This document shows positions 1 through 11,787 of a stretch of 64,000 nucleotides of DNA, in pieces; position 1 is the first letter of the stretch, and each line of letters opens with the position of its first letter. A model generated the notes under the pieces. That model had not been told where the DNA came from, did no database searches, and saw only the letters and a list, made by a program, of their open reading frames with translations. Both the position numbers and the translations under genes were made by a program. Source of the stretch: Amoebophrya sp. A120 (lineage: Eukaryota > Sar > Dinophyceae > Syndiniales > Amoebophryaceae); assembly GCA_905178155.1 (NCBI GenBank), contig CAJINV010000004.1, positions 3,691,320-3,755,319 of the forward strand, written 5' to 3'.

Positions 1-2105
1 GACCGGTTCGCGGATGAGGAAATTCTTGACGTTGTGCCTGACACGTTGAGGAGTGAGGATCATGGGGGTCTGCTACATAAAGAACAGAGAATATTAGGCT
101 TTTCCGGAGGTAGATCTACTTCGTCACCGACAGCGGCGGGGGGTCAACATCAAATACAGCAGCAGCAGCAGCAAAGCCATTCTCCTTTCGCCGTGTCGAA
201 ACAGCTGCAGGCCGCGCTGGGCATGGTCCCCGGAGGAGTGAACTACTCTTCCAGAACAGCACCTCACCAGAAGCACGCGTTGCAAATCACCCAGGCGGAC
301 AACATTAAGGCTCTTCTGCACGACGAGTGCGCCCACGTGGAGCGCGCTCTGGCGATCTTGAATAACCCGGACGCGTGGGTGGACCCCAGGTATTCGAGCG
401 AACTTTACAAGAAGGCTCTCGAACAACCCGTCGAGATGTACAGCAGGGCCCACATTGCGGACTACGACGACGACGACTACGCGATGTCCGACGGGGATGC
501 GAATAGCAGTCCGAAGGTGACGAAGCAGTTCGGGAAATACGAGGATTTTGAGGACCCGATGTTTGATAACCTGTTCCAAGACGCCGCGATCGCCCGCACA
601 AGAACCACTTCCAGCCGGGGACAGCACTTCTCTCCGAAGAATTCGTCCGTAAAACAGAAGCAGAAGAACAAGCAAGTGTCGAAGAAACAGGTTCTCCTCG
701 GGGAGTCCCGCTGGCAATACTACGAACCCAACCCGGCCGCGCAGATGAAGTGGCGGCGGCACCCGGACACGGGAAAATTGGTCCCGTTACTGCCGTTCCA
801 GGACGGGTTTGCGGAGGGGGAAAGCAGTTATGTGGATTTGTTTACAGAGAACGGAACGGAGCTGGACAGAATAAGCCCAGAGCAGCACAAGCAGATGCAG
901 AGAAGTTTGTTAGAGGAAAACATCTCCAAGCAAATCAACTGGTTCGCGATGCAAAAGTACGCGCTGAAGCACTCACCAACCATGGAAAACGTGCACGCGA
1001 TCGAGAAAAGGTTGAAGTTAAAGCAGGACAAGCAGGCGCTAGCGCAGGAAAGGAGCGACTGGGAACAGAAATTACGGGAGAAGGACGAGGAACGAAAGGG
1101 AAAGTTAATCGTCACGCAGCAACACCAAATGCTGGGGCAGAAAAGTATAATTTATTTAGCTTGCGTTCATCTTTTGATTTGAAGGTTTGCATCTGCTTCT
1201 GGAATTTCTTTCAACATTATCAATGGCATGAGAGGACGACCCGCGGGGCGGTCCATTTTTTACGCATGAGAAGTTCTTTGTTGCGTTCTTTTGATAAACA
1301 TAATCGTCCTATGTGTTGACCTTAACCTTATTCCTGAGCAAACCTACGCCTACGTCCTGAATTTGAAACAAAATCTTCCAACAGGTGAGCGAAGTTTCGG
1401 CGTGGTGCCCACCCACACTCTCCCCGACGCGTTTACCGAGGCGACCTCCACGGGTGCTCCGGACACAAGGAAGGAGGCAGAGGAAAAGTACCGACTGACG
1501 GAGGCCAATGTCGTTTCGAAATACGGTGTCGAAAGCCTGGGGAAGCACGTTGGTGGAACAGAGGACGCCGGTTTTGACAAGCCAAAACAACCAGAAGTAC
1601 TTTTTTCTCACCTGCAAGATTTTTGAAGATGTTGTCGTCTATGACTGCATGATGAACTACAACACCTTGCGAAGAAAATAAGCTAAGCACTCCACTGTAG
1701 CAGGCACGTGTATCAATAATGCAGAAACTTCTTGATTCCTCGGAAACTACAATATCCTTATCTCAATAAAATAATCAGGTCTCCACCCTGTCTCGCAACA
1801 TCGCGAAGCTGTCCCACCGGATTGGCAAGTCGAGTCCGTATTTCAAGGAAAACGAACCGAAGGAAAAAGTGCTAAAGAAGTCCGCCACGCAGGTGATCAT
1901 GGAGAAAATGGAGCAACAGAGGAAGATCGAGGAAGCCAAGCCGCAGGTGGAGTACAAGACGGAGAAGTTTAACTTCACACTGGCGCTCGCGGGCAAAGTG
2001 ATCAGCACCACGCAAACCCTCACCACGGAAATCACCGGCACGGCGGCGCCGGGGGTTGCCGGAGCGAGCAGTGTTCCTGGATCTTCACCCTTGAAACAAG
2101 GATGA
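1..2105 (+). CDS. Hypothetical coiled-coil protein, 5' end outside window
   Basis: The reading frame is already open at base 1, so the start lies upstream. Three exons fit GT-AG rules with matching phases: 1-1144, 1385-1596 and 1779-2105. The product is charged and Gln-rich, with a poly-Gln run near residue 45, an acidic Asp-rich patch near residue 150, a helical Glu/Lys/Gln-rich stretch from about residue 290 to 380, and a shorter coiled segment in the last exon. No enzyme motif or membrane segment is visible. I do not recognise a family. The exon structure is well supported; the function is unknown. A structural or scaffold role would suit the helices but is only a guess. Confidence 0.7.
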
Positions 2106-2848
2106 AGAGAGCCTTCATCATAGCCTTAGCATATTAGCTGTACATGTACAACACATTCGCATATGCAAATGTTGACCATGAAAGCATTCACTTACAGCAA
2201 AGCATCGCATGCAATGGAATTCATTTTTTTTTTTACGCCATACACATACACTACAGAAGAAAAGAACTCGATTGTACACTAGCATACTGTCCAAGACCTT
2301 CTAGGAAGATCCCTTGGAAAAAATACGAGAGATAACACTCTTGTAACCAACAAGCGCCTACCCCACGAACTTTTGCGACATTCTTTCTATTGCCTGCACG
2401 ATACAATTTGAAACTCGTAGAGAATAACGGGAAAAGCAGTAGTAACTTGTGTTCTGTCGTAGTTCCTCGGCGTCAGGTGTAATTTTTAGCCCTACACCAA
2501 CATCGTGAAGAACTAGAACTACGATCGGTTTTTGCTTCGGTTTTGTTTTTTGTGGTTTCTTCATTTTTCTTGAATGCTGCACGATGAGATTCAAATCCAA
2601 ATGCATATGAGTGCGTTTTTTTTTTCAAATTTGTGTGCCGTACTGAAGGACGTCAAAGTAGTCAGTTAGTAGGTTTTATCAGACTCGTTTCATCGTGATT
2701 AAATAAAACGGATGCAGTCCTTGACGCCGCCTTTTTCATTTTGGTCCCTTATGTCTCCTACCCACGACAATTTTTGCTTTTCCGCAGGCATCAAACGTGT
2801 TTTTTTTTGAACATAATTTGGATTCGCACAGAAAACGGTAAAAATATC
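2106..2848. other. Intergenic, no gene seen
   Basis: This stretch is T-rich with several poly-T runs. Short open frames exist on both strands, but none has coding character. It probably holds the 3' region of the first gene and the 5' region of the next. Confidence 0.5.
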
Positions 2849-5800
2849 ATGTTGCAAGCAGCTCGGGCGTTCGGGACAACTGGCGGCCGGGGTCGTGGCG
2901 GCCATGGCTATCTTTCACAAAAGTGGACGGGTCGTCTTCCTATTTCGCCCGTGGCCGCTCTGTACAACCAGCACAACTACAGGCCTTTTTCATCTTCTGA
3001 GCAATCGGGAGGAGGCTCTAGTAGTAGTTCAGCATCTACTTCGTCAGGTTCGAGCACCACGACACGTCGTCCGCCGAAGATGCAGACCAAGCGGTCGAGT
3101 CAGGACCTGATTCGCGCCGTGTCCGAATCGCGCGAAAGCATCCAGCAGTACATTGCGGAGCAGAACGCCCTCCGCGCGGAGACGGACGAGAAGGCCAAGG
3201 CCCGGCTGTCCGCCAAGTTCCAGCGCGACTGGACGGAAAAGTGGGGCCGCCGTCCCTTTCAAGTCGTCGCACTGACCTGGACTTCCGGCGCGGCCGCACT
3301 CGTGTCCCTGGCCGGCTGGACGCCACTGCACTTGGTGCCGCCGTTTGTGTTCGCGTATATCGGGGTCCGAGACATGTACTCGCACCGAACCATGCAAAGG
3401 AACTTCCCCGGGCTCGTGTGGATCCGGTATTGAGTTGTGGACTAGCTGCTGGATAAGTTTTAGCAATAGCAATCTGTAGTTGTGATTTTTCTTTCCCAAT
3501 CCCACTCTCGAAACTCCTTGGCATCTTCTTCACGTACTACTGCCTGGGCTGCAGTAGACAGATGCTCATCACAAAGGAAAACAATTCATCCACAAACTTC
3601 CAGGTATTTCTTCGAATCCATCCGACCGGAAATCCGCCAGTACTTTGTGGAATCCGACCACGAGATGACGCCCTTCGCCCGGAAACACCGCAGCCTGGTG
3701 TACCAGCGGGCGAAGACCCGTGGGGAGTCGAACCCCTTCGGGACGCTAAACGACATCTACGCGAGCGGGTACGAGTGGGTGAACCACAGTAATCTCGGTG
3801 CGCAGCATTTGGACACGAGAGTCGTCGGTCGGACGGTGATCGGGGAAAACGCGAGAGATGTGGAGCCCTACTCCGTGTCCCGGCTAAACATCAGCGGCAT
3901 GAGCTACGGCGCGCTCTCCTCCGCCGCGGTGCAGGCGTTGAACAAGGGCGCGAAGATGGGCAACTTCTACCACAACACTGGGGAGGGCAGTATCAGTGAC
4001 CATCACCGGTTGTATGGCGCGGACGTCGTGTGGAACGTGGGGACTGGGTATTTTGGCTGCCGCGATCTGGCCACCGGCAGGTTCAGCGAGGAAAAGTTTC
4101 TGGACTCGTTGGCGAAAACCCCGGGCGTGCGGATGATCGAGCTGAAATTGTCCCAGGGGGCCAAGCCCGGGCACGGCGGGATCATGCCGGCCGCGAAGCT
4201 GACGGCCGAGATCGCCGCGATCCGCGGCGTGAAGATGGGCGAGGACTGCGTGTCGCCCCCGTGGCACGCGGAGTTCGTCGGACCGACGGGATTGGTGCAG
4301 TTCCTGATGAAGCTGAGAAAATTGTCGAAAAAACCGACCGGTTTCAAACTCTGCGTCGGCAACCGGGTGGAGGCCGCCGCCATCGTGAAGGCGCTGCAGC
4401 TATGCCTTGCAAATATGTCTGGGTCTGGAAGGATACAACTTGTGATGTTACGTCTGGACTCTGCATAAAATCTGTATTGCGTGAAGAGCAAAATAGGCCC
4501 AATTTTTGCTACGCAGAGAGGGCATTTCTCATGCTGTATGATCATCAGAAAGCCCCCCTCGCAGAATCTGTGATGCTAAGGCATGCATCACAGACATCAT
4601 GGGTCATGGAAAATATGCATGACAGGCCTGGCAATCTTCCAGACCCAGACATTTTTGCAGCTCATAACAGCTGGAGTTCGCGAAGGGCAACCAGCCGATC
4701 GACTTTGTCACCATTGACGGCGGCGAGGGGGGCACCGGTGCGGCGCCGGTGGAATTCTCCGACCGGGTCGGGGCGCCTTTGCGGGACGGCCTGATTTTCA
4801 TGGACGACTTGCTCACTGGCGCGGGGATCCGGGATGACGTGAAGATCATCGCCAGCGGGAAAATCATGGACGGCTTTTCCATGATTCGGGCACTGTCCCT
4901 GGGTGCGGACTATGAACTGCAAAAGTATCGTACTCGTATAAATGCATGACAAATTTCCTCAGCATGAGAGATAAAATTTGTAATGCGGATTTACCTAAAA
5001 AAAAGAATTTGTAATGCATGATTGCAATTATACGAGTACGATACTTTTGCACAGGATACGGACGTGTGTAACTCCGCGCGGGGGTTCATGATGTCGCTCG
5101 GCTGCATTCAGGCCTTGAAGTGCAACACCAACCACTGTATCAGCTGCAAATATGTCTGGGTCTGAAAGGGTGCAACTTGTCATGTTTAGTCTGTATCATG
5201 CAAAAATCTGTGTTGCATGATTACCAAAAAGTGTCCATTTCTGACCAATCTGAGAGTGAGTTTCTCATGCAGGATAGGCATGATACAGATCTCACAGAAT
5301 CTGTCATGCTAGATCCTGCATTCCAGACCTCATGTGTCGTTTTGAACCTGCATGAGAAGCCTTGTACTCTTCCAGACCCAGACATATTTGCATCTGATAC
5401 ACTGCCCCACTGGCATCACGACGAGCGACCCAACGCTGATCGCCGGATTGGACATTCCGACGAAGGTATCCCACGAAAATAAAACTGTTTCACTGTGGTG
5501 ATTTTATCGCTTTGGTTTTCTATGATGTGCAAGATCTGCATCACAAGTTTCTTACGCATGACACGGAAGATTTGCCATGCGTGCATTTCCCATATGGAAA
5601 AACACGGTTAAAACTCCAATGTTCTCCTATGCAGGTGTAGCAAGACAAACACTTTGGTGCTTCGTTCTCTGCGTCATAAGTTCACAGCGAAACAGTTTTT
5701 CCTTGCGATAGAAGGCGGAACGGGTCCGCGCCTACCACGAGAACACGCTGCTCTCCTTCACGGAGTTGCTCGGGGCGACGGGCTGTAGTGATCCCGACCA

Positions 5801-6053
5801 GCTGCGACGGGTGCACATCATGCGGCGCGGGGTAAGCATGAAGGTGGAAACTTATGCGGAGATCTACCCGGAGTTGGAGAGTGGTTGTTTGCTTGAGGGT
5901 GCTGGACCAAAGCAGTTGCAGTACTTCTGGGACTCGGCGGAACTGTTCGGGGGTTTGTCACCGCCGATCGATTCTGAGAACGGGGAGGAGGTCCTGGAGG
6001 ACGCAGCGAGCCTGCGGAGTTACGCCGAACGGGCTTACAGTCACATGCCGTGA
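2849..6053 (+). CDS. FMN-binding glutamate synthase family protein (YerD-like)
   Basis: Glutamate-synthase-type FMN domain without a glutaminase domain. Six exons: 2849-3426, a GT-AG intron, 3604-4400, then four introners (IE-01 to IE-04) separating exons of 239, 74, 62 and 338 nt. With one copy of each direct repeat removed, the coding length is 2088 nt, 695 residues. The N-terminus (MLQAARAFGTTGG) is Arg-rich and looks like a mitochondrial presequence. A hydrophobic segment lies near residues 145-180. Family motifs then follow: ESIRPEIRQYFVESD, PFGT, GYEWVNHS, NISGMSYGALSS, FVTIDGGEGGTGAAP, and a Cys motif GC-x5-C-x4-C that matches the 3Fe-4S site of glutamate synthases. This Cys motif is split by IE-03. 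Substrate and partner are not known. The family call is firm; targeting is inferred. Confidence 0.92.
4401..4666 (+). mobile_element. Introner IE-01, family A
   Basis: Terminal inverted repeats read TATG..TGCAAA(T/A)ATGTCTGGG at both ends. The flanking repeat is gcagc/acagc (4 of 5 match). Excision joins ALQ to LEFAKGNQP in the FMN enzyme. The interior carries GCATGACA at 4617. Confidence 0.93.
4911..5058. mobile_element. Introner IE-02, family B
   Basis: Ends share TGCAAAAGTATCGTACTCGT as an inverted repeat, inside TATG..GATA borders. The direct repeat is cggac on both sides. Excision gives GADVCNSARG, as expected for the enzyme family. At 148 bp it is the shortest element here. Confidence 0.93.
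5138..5399 (+). mobile_element. Introner IE-03, family A
   Basis: Inverted ends TATCAG(C/A)TGCAAATATGTC. The direct repeat is cactg. Excision rebuilds KCNTNHCPTGITTSD, restoring the last Cys of the iron-sulfur motif. The interior matches IE-05 in the opposite orientation. Confidence 0.95.
5467..5710. mobile_element. Introner IE-04, family C
   Basis: Inverted ends TATC.C.(C/A)GAAAA.AAACTGTTTC. The direct repeat is gaagg. Sliding the boundary within the repeat gives a legal GT-AG intron, one of only two elements where this is possible. Excision joins DIPTK to AERVRAYHEN. GCATGACA occurs at 5556. Confidence 0.92.
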
Positions 6054-6917
6054 CGAGCAGGTGTAGTATTGGAGGTTGCGAGGGTCGTGGGGTGGTTTTT
6101 TCAGGGTATGGGTTTGTAGAATTTTTTGATTGCAGTGGTCTAGTTCTCGTCTTTACAGTTTGAATAGTTTCATGATTTGTGTAGTTCAGGATCGCACTTG
6201 ATGATGTTCCTGAGCGAAGTGTAGAATACGAGCTGGAAAATGAAAAGAATTCTTTCGCGTAGAAAAATGTGTACCTAAATCAGATGCTTTGGCGTTTATA
6301 GTTTTTTTTGTGGTAGGATGCCTGCAATGTTAGACAGCATCGGAGCATCAGCACTGATGGTTGGTTTGCGAATTACTGCGTTTTCCCTATGTTCTTTTGC
6401 GTTGCAATGCCTGGCATTTTCGCTTCCTACCAGTCGAGTAGCTTGATTTGTTGTCCGAAACAGCTCGAAATGCTGGGGCCCACTTCGCAAATTTCGGTCT
6501 GGCGCGTCAGCGATGTCGGGTTTAATAAACTTTAAAACTAGTTGTAGTTGGGCTGAAGTCGGTGAAAAATTAGAATGAGCGCCTGCCTGTGAGCACTGTC
6601 GGTCATCTGATACTCAGTCTAATTTCGGTTGTCGTGTGGTAGAATCTCGGCGTGCTGCCTGTCTAGCGGAAGCGCTATTTGTACTCCTTTTCGCCTTGGC
6701 GCATTTGGAGAAAAGTACTTGCAAGAAGAGCACAAGTCGTGTGTGCGAAAAACAGGAAAAGCCTAAGGAGCCCCCGCCTCCAGCTTCGTTCAGTAGCTTT
6801 TCTGACATAACTCAGGTTTGGTTGTAAAAGTACTAGAGAAAGTAGAAAGCAAAAGTCCTCGCCGCGCTCCTACGTTAGGGCAACACTTCGAGCACGAAGG
6901 AAGTGCGCTCCTTGCCA
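6054..6917. other. Intergenic, no gene seen
   Basis: Nothing convincing was found. The first part is probably the 3' region of the FMN enzyme. A short open frame near 6636-6827 lacks support. Confidence 0.45.
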
Positions 6918-7953
6918 ATGAAGACCAACAAAATGCTCGCCACGGCCGCGACCTTCCTGGTTCTTGCCGGCGAAAAATACTCCGGCGGTTATTTTTCTCC
7001 GTTGGGAGTGGCGGGAGTGAGCGTGTCCACTCTGGTGCACAACACGAAGAAGAAGCAAGAGCTCAGTGACGCGCCCGATGGTGGAAATGGGCCAGCGGGT
7101 GCTGGGGAGAAAACTACGAAAGAAGCTGCTGGTGCTGGTGAGAAAACTACGAAAGAAGCTGGTGGCGAAGAAGCTGCTGGTGAGATGAAAATATACGAAA
7201 ATGGGCTCTGAGCCTGTGCAGGTGACGGACTGCAGGGACTTGGATGAGAAGGTCGGGTTGTTCAAAAAGATTGTTTATCCTGAGCTTTGTTGGCTTGATA
7301 TGTATGCCGACATCCGGAAGAAGGCGCAGGAATGCGAGCGCGCAGTTGACAATCAGGGGAACCAATGCTACTTGTGGATAGCCCAAGGCGGCGACGCCAC
7401 CGATCTATCAAATGTAAAAATGTCTGGGTCTGGAAGAATGCAAGATTTGTGATGCAGGTTTTCCATGACCCATGAGGTCTGGAATGCGAGACCCAGCATG
7501 ACAGATTTTGTGAGGTCTCTATCATGCCTTTCCTGCATGAGAAACTCCCTCGCAACTTGGTCAAAGGCGGACAGCTCTTGGTACTCACGCAACACAGATT
7601 TTTGCATCATTCAGATTTAGCATGACAAGTTCTAACCTTCCAGACCCAGACACTTTTACATTTGATACGATCTGCGCTGCCGCAAAACAGGGGAGGACAC
7701 GGGTTTGGGTTCGATTGCGATCATCTCAAAAGTAAAAATGTCTGGGTCCTCTGGAAACTTGTGATGCTAGGTGGCGTCTCATGATGAGGCTACAAATGCT
7801 GGCTCAGCATGACAAGTTTCTGAGCTCCTCGGTGTTGCCTATTCTGCATAACAAACTGCGCTTCTCCAGGTCCCGGCGTGGTGCTGGGACCCCACGGTGC
7901 TGGCCACGTGGGAAGTTCATCCTATCTGCTGGAAGACGGGACTTCCAGCATAA
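6918..7953 (+). CDS. Small secreted or membrane protein, function unknown
   Basis: The chosen ATG is followed by a hydrophobic stretch (MLATAATFLVLA) that looks like a signal peptide or anchor. A Gly/Ala/Glu/Lys-rich linker follows, with two exact copies of AGAGEKTTKEA. The next segment, from about 7222, is in another frame and contains VTDCRDLDEKVGLF and ELCWLDMYADIRKKAQECE. No GT-AG pair joins these two frames in phase, so the junction near 7180-7221 is unresolved; a non-canonical intron or a sequence error are both possible. IE-05 interrupts the second part. A further GT-AG intron at 7732-7869 leads to a Trp/Cys-rich end (VPAWCWDPTVLATWEV) with a stop at 7951-7953. I recognise no family. 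Confidence 0.55.
7107..7161 (+). repeat. 33-bp in-frame tandem repeat
   Basis: A 22-bp core recurs 33 bp apart within the coding sequence and encodes the two AGAGEKTTKEA copies. Confidence 0.8.
7406..7667 (-). mobile_element. Introner IE-05, family A, reversed
   Basis: Inverted ends TATCAAATGTAAAA.TGTC. The direct repeat is cgatc. The interior is the reverse complement of the IE-03 type, yet excision still restores the frame (GGDATDL to RCRKTGED). This is therefore an element working as an intron in the opposite orientation. Confidence 0.92.
7732..7869 (+). mobile_element. Decayed family A introner, now a GT-AG intron
   Basis: The left part keeps TAAAAATGTCTGGGTC, then CTTGTGATGCT and GCATGACA as in intact family A elements. 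The outer terminal sequence, the matching right end and the direct repeat are gone. The remaining piece begins GT and ends CAG and can be spliced as a normal 138-bp intron. Confidence 0.6.
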
Positions 7954-9115
7954 GGCTGGCCGAGCACATCAGTTATGAGTGGCAGTAGTGCTGCGGGCAC
8001 ATAAATAAAATTGCCGGGGGGCACGTCTCGTCTCAAAGATGTTGAAAAGCTGAGAGGAAGCGCACAGCACCCGATCATGGTGCTTCGAGTCCGAACCGTC
8101 TGGAAAGGAACAACAAAACAAGGATCCTACTCTTCTGGTAGATTCCAAGCTACAGCTACATGATGCCTTACGCCGAAGACTGAAAGAGCCTATTAGTTCG
8201 CATACTATCTACTTTACTTTGACTTTGAGCTACGTCTGCCGTGCTAAACATATTCTCGACAACATGATATAAAGTATGGACTCGGCACAATTTTAATCAA
8301 GAAAAACGCAACCAAGTTATCTTTCATACGCCTATCGAGACGCAATGGAGGCGTCACCTTCGTTGCGCCAGTAGTAGCTACTTCTAGCTGCACCTCGTCC
8401 GAGGAAATCGAAGCGTCTTCATTTTGGGCTTCCTTGATTTCACTGTAATCAGTAGTACTAGAGACATCGTTTACAATTTTTGAAGTTTGGCATCAAGTTC
8501 GCAAGCGCGGCGGAACCATTGTATTTTGAAGCTTTGCGAACAAGATGAATTGCAAACAAAATTTTGAACTCTCGCGATTCTCTTTCTTTTCTAGCCAGCG
8601 TAGGGGCTTGCGTTGCTTACAACCGACTGGATTTATTGAGACATAGAAAGATGGAAATAACCCACCGGACTTTCATCGCGACAGGATGTACTATATTGGT
8701 CACAAAATGAAAATGATCTTCAAGCATTGCCATCGGCAGCCGATGGCCATCCTTGAAGATCGATCCTGAAACTGAAAGTAGCTGCGCACATCCGCTGAAC
8801 CTGAAAGTAGAACTATGAAGATCCTGCCTACTTGAGAAGTTGTGTTTGTTTCTACGCCCTTCCATGGTTGTTGGCGCCACGTCATCGAGAGTCTGATGTG
8901 CAAAGAGTGAGTTTTCGGACCCATCACACTATGAACAAGGTTGAGCTGAATTAGATGCAAGTAGAGATGATCCAAACTCAGTATTAGTTGTCCTTCAGAA
9001 GTTATAAGAACTCGTTTGCGTAGCCGTATGAAAATCCGCTGGCAAGAGCAGTAGACATCAAACCATCTTGTTTATTTGTTTTGCGGGATCGATAGAAGAA
9101 CAAAGCATTATCATA
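7954..9115. other. Intergenic, no gene seen apart from a hairpin
   Basis: No coding exon was recognised. The only structured feature noticed is the inverted repeat at 8715-8761. Confidence 0.45.
8715..8761. repeat. Inverted repeat, 22-bp arms with 3-nt loop
   Basis: The arms begin GATCTTCAAG and end CCATCGG and match at 20 of 22 positions. A transcript of either strand would form a tight hairpin. Confidence 0.7.
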
Positions 9116-11761
9116 ATGACATCCTCCTGCAAGAACCCACACAGCCTGAAGCCCCCAACAGCCTACGGGATCGACATGAACGTGGTGAAATCCTTTTTCG
9201 AGGAGAAAATCCCTTCTAAATACACCGACTTTCCCCGCAGGAACTACCGGCCCCAGCAGGAAGTGAAATCAAAATCCGGAACTTCTGCCACTGCGGGCTT
9301 TTTTTCGCGACAGCAGGCGGGCGGCTCCTCCTCCAGCAGCGCCACGACGACCACGTCACAGGCTGGGGCGAGCGGCGTGGCCGGGTCTTCGTCCAAGCCG
9401 CTGGCGTCGCCTAATGCGAAGAATTACGTGAAGGCGGAATTCACGCCTAGTCCCAGCCCGCGGACGGACGACGAAAAGGAAACTGCTAATTTGTCGATCT
9501 CCAAACCGTCGAGCGCCGCGAGTTTTGTCTTCTCCCCGCAATCTGGGCTGTCGCCGGCGAGTGTGACGAGGTCACCAAGGACGATGGGTGGCGCGCTGGG
9601 GTTCAACCAAGCTTCTACTACAGGAGCACGGGACGGCAGTAAGACTTCTTCCCTCGCGTCGAACCCGTTCGCTTCGCCAGCGGGCGGAACGACTGCACAG
9701 CCGAGAGGTTCATCCGTGTCGCGGACCGCTTCGCCCTTCACGCCGCGCATGGTGACGATGTCGCCTGAAGTGATGGTTTTGCAGCAATTGCAGAAAGACT
9801 TGTCCAAGTGGCATTTGTACCACGAAATGCGGGTATAGTCGGATTTTTTCAGTTCGGAATACCGAATGATAGCTCTTCGCATGCTGTTGTGTGCATTACA
9901 AATCGTATTCTTCATGATCACTCGCACATAATAGAAATTCCAACATTATCATCTACAACCCCAGACACGCGGCCTGACCGTGAACGAGAACCAGCTTCCG
10001 ACTGTGAACGAGCTCGGGGGACAGAATCGGTTGATGGACATGATGAAGAAAGCGTATTGGGACGTGTGCAAAGAGCAGTTACTAGCCGCGGGTGATGATC
10101 AAGACCCTGCGTCCGACAGCACTTCCACCGCCGCAAAGAGCACCGGCTTCGACAAGGTTGTCGAGCAGCTGGAGCAGATCATCCACCGCATGGCGAAGTA
10201 CTTCGAGCGCTCGCCGACGCGGAAACAGAAGTTCCTCCAGGAGGGGGTGGACATTGCTCTGGTGAAGCAAATGATCCGGAACCGCGCTTACGACGCCGAG
10301 GCGTTTGGACAAACCTTGCGCCAGCTGGTCTACATGCTATCGCAGCTCGAATCCCCGCACCAAGCGGGAGAGACGAGACGGCACTTTTTTGAAAACGAGG
10401 AAACGAAGGTGTTTGAGGTTATACTAGGCGGGAATTCAAATTCATTCAGTGATAAATCATCTACCACTGCTGCACAGACCGCTCAGGTGAGTGAATCCGG
10501 TTCATCTTCCACGACTGTTGGGGTCCTGCAGGCGATCGCGACCGACCGCCTCCGGTTCGCGACGGCGGTGGTAGACGCGCTGCGGTACGTGCAACACAAG
10601 TTGGACGTGCTGCAGAGCGAAACGGAGAACTTTTACCTCTCCATGCTGCCCCAGGAGGAACGGTTGAAGCTCGAGAAAAACCAGTTCTGGACCATGGTCG
10701 CGAAATACCACGGGCACGCCTGGATGCAGGACAAAGCCATGATCGAGTACTTGGCGCAGCAGAAAATAAATTCGTCGCCCACGAAAACGGTGATAACTAC
10801 AGCATCTACTACGAAAAATGCAGACGAAGGAACAAATTCATCCACAACAACCGGATCGCCCACAAAAGAACCCACTTTCGAGACCCCAGCGCAGCTTCTA
10901 GACTACTTGATCGATCAGCTGCTCGCGAAGAACACGCCGGTGACGGACGACGACCTGTTCCTCCCCCTGCGCGTGTCCATGAAACAAATCCATGCCTTGC
11001 AGGATTCGTTGCAGTTGTGCTGTCTGCTCGGCGTCGTGGCGTTGACCGTCGTTCCGGTGCTTTCTAGTGGTACTTCTCCTGGCAGTGGTGCGGGAGCTGC
11101 AACAGCCACCGCCAGTACAACAACCAGCGCAGGAGCAGGTGGAACCCAAAAATCCTTCACGAAGCAGGAGCTGGATCTGTTTTTCACCGACGTACGGCAT
11201 TCGTTGATGAAGCAGGACCTTGGCCGCAGTGGTTTTTTCGGGGATCTGGAGACGGGTTTGCTGAGGCTGGTCGAGAAGAAGGAGGGACAAGCGTTTGACA
11301 AATCAGTCATCAAGCCGAAGATCGACCAGATCGTCGCACAGCTGGAGACCATCACCGCGAAAGGCAGCGGCGCACCGATTTACCAGGTTTTATTCGCGAG
11401 AATTCGGACCGCACTACTCACTTCAACTGCTTCAGGTGCGGTAGGAAATGAAGGTGAGACAATGGTAAAAACTGCGGATGAAGGAGCGTCACCTGCAAAT
11501 CGAAGTAGTTGTGCAGATGAGCGTGGTCTGCGTGTCACCAGTGCGGTTTCCTCCGCGAAAAAGGTGACTCCGCTGACCGTGAACGCCCCCGCCGGGAAAC
11601 AGCCGCAGCATCCCGGACAGCAAGCCTCGTCTGCGGCGCCGTCCGCTTCCGCGGCCTCTTCCCGGGGCGGCGTAACCAGGCCTGCGGGCGCGGAGGTCAT
11701 GGCTGCAGCGCCGGTTTCAGGGAGTGGGGAGGTCGCGGGGGAGCCCACGGTATTGATTTAA
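9116..11761 (+). CDS. T-complex protein 11 (TCP11)-like protein
   Basis: Two exons, 9116-9832 and 9965-11761, joined by a canonical GT-AG intron, give 837 residues. The N-terminal 230 residues are Ser/Thr/Ala-rich and probably disordered. The middle has helical blocks that resemble the TCP11 family: FLQEGVDIALVKQMIRNRAY, EAFGQTLRQLVYMLSQLESP, then LRYVQHKLDVLQSETENFYL and EERLKLEKNQFWTMV. In animals and yeast this family (TCP11, Sok1) is linked to cAMP/PKA signalling and sperm function. The C-terminal 250 residues are again Ser/Ala/Gly-rich. The ATG used lies in-frame just before MTSSCKNPHS. The family call rests on recognised spacing and helices, not on a search, so it is moderate. Exon structure is firm. 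Confidence 0.68.
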
Positions 11762-11787
11762 GTAAACTTGTTTCCTCTTTTGTTTGT

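Noticed and set aside
124-762. Minus-strand frame opposite the first gene
   Set aside because: It is a shadow of the plus-strand coding sequence; the plus frame has consistent splicing and composition.
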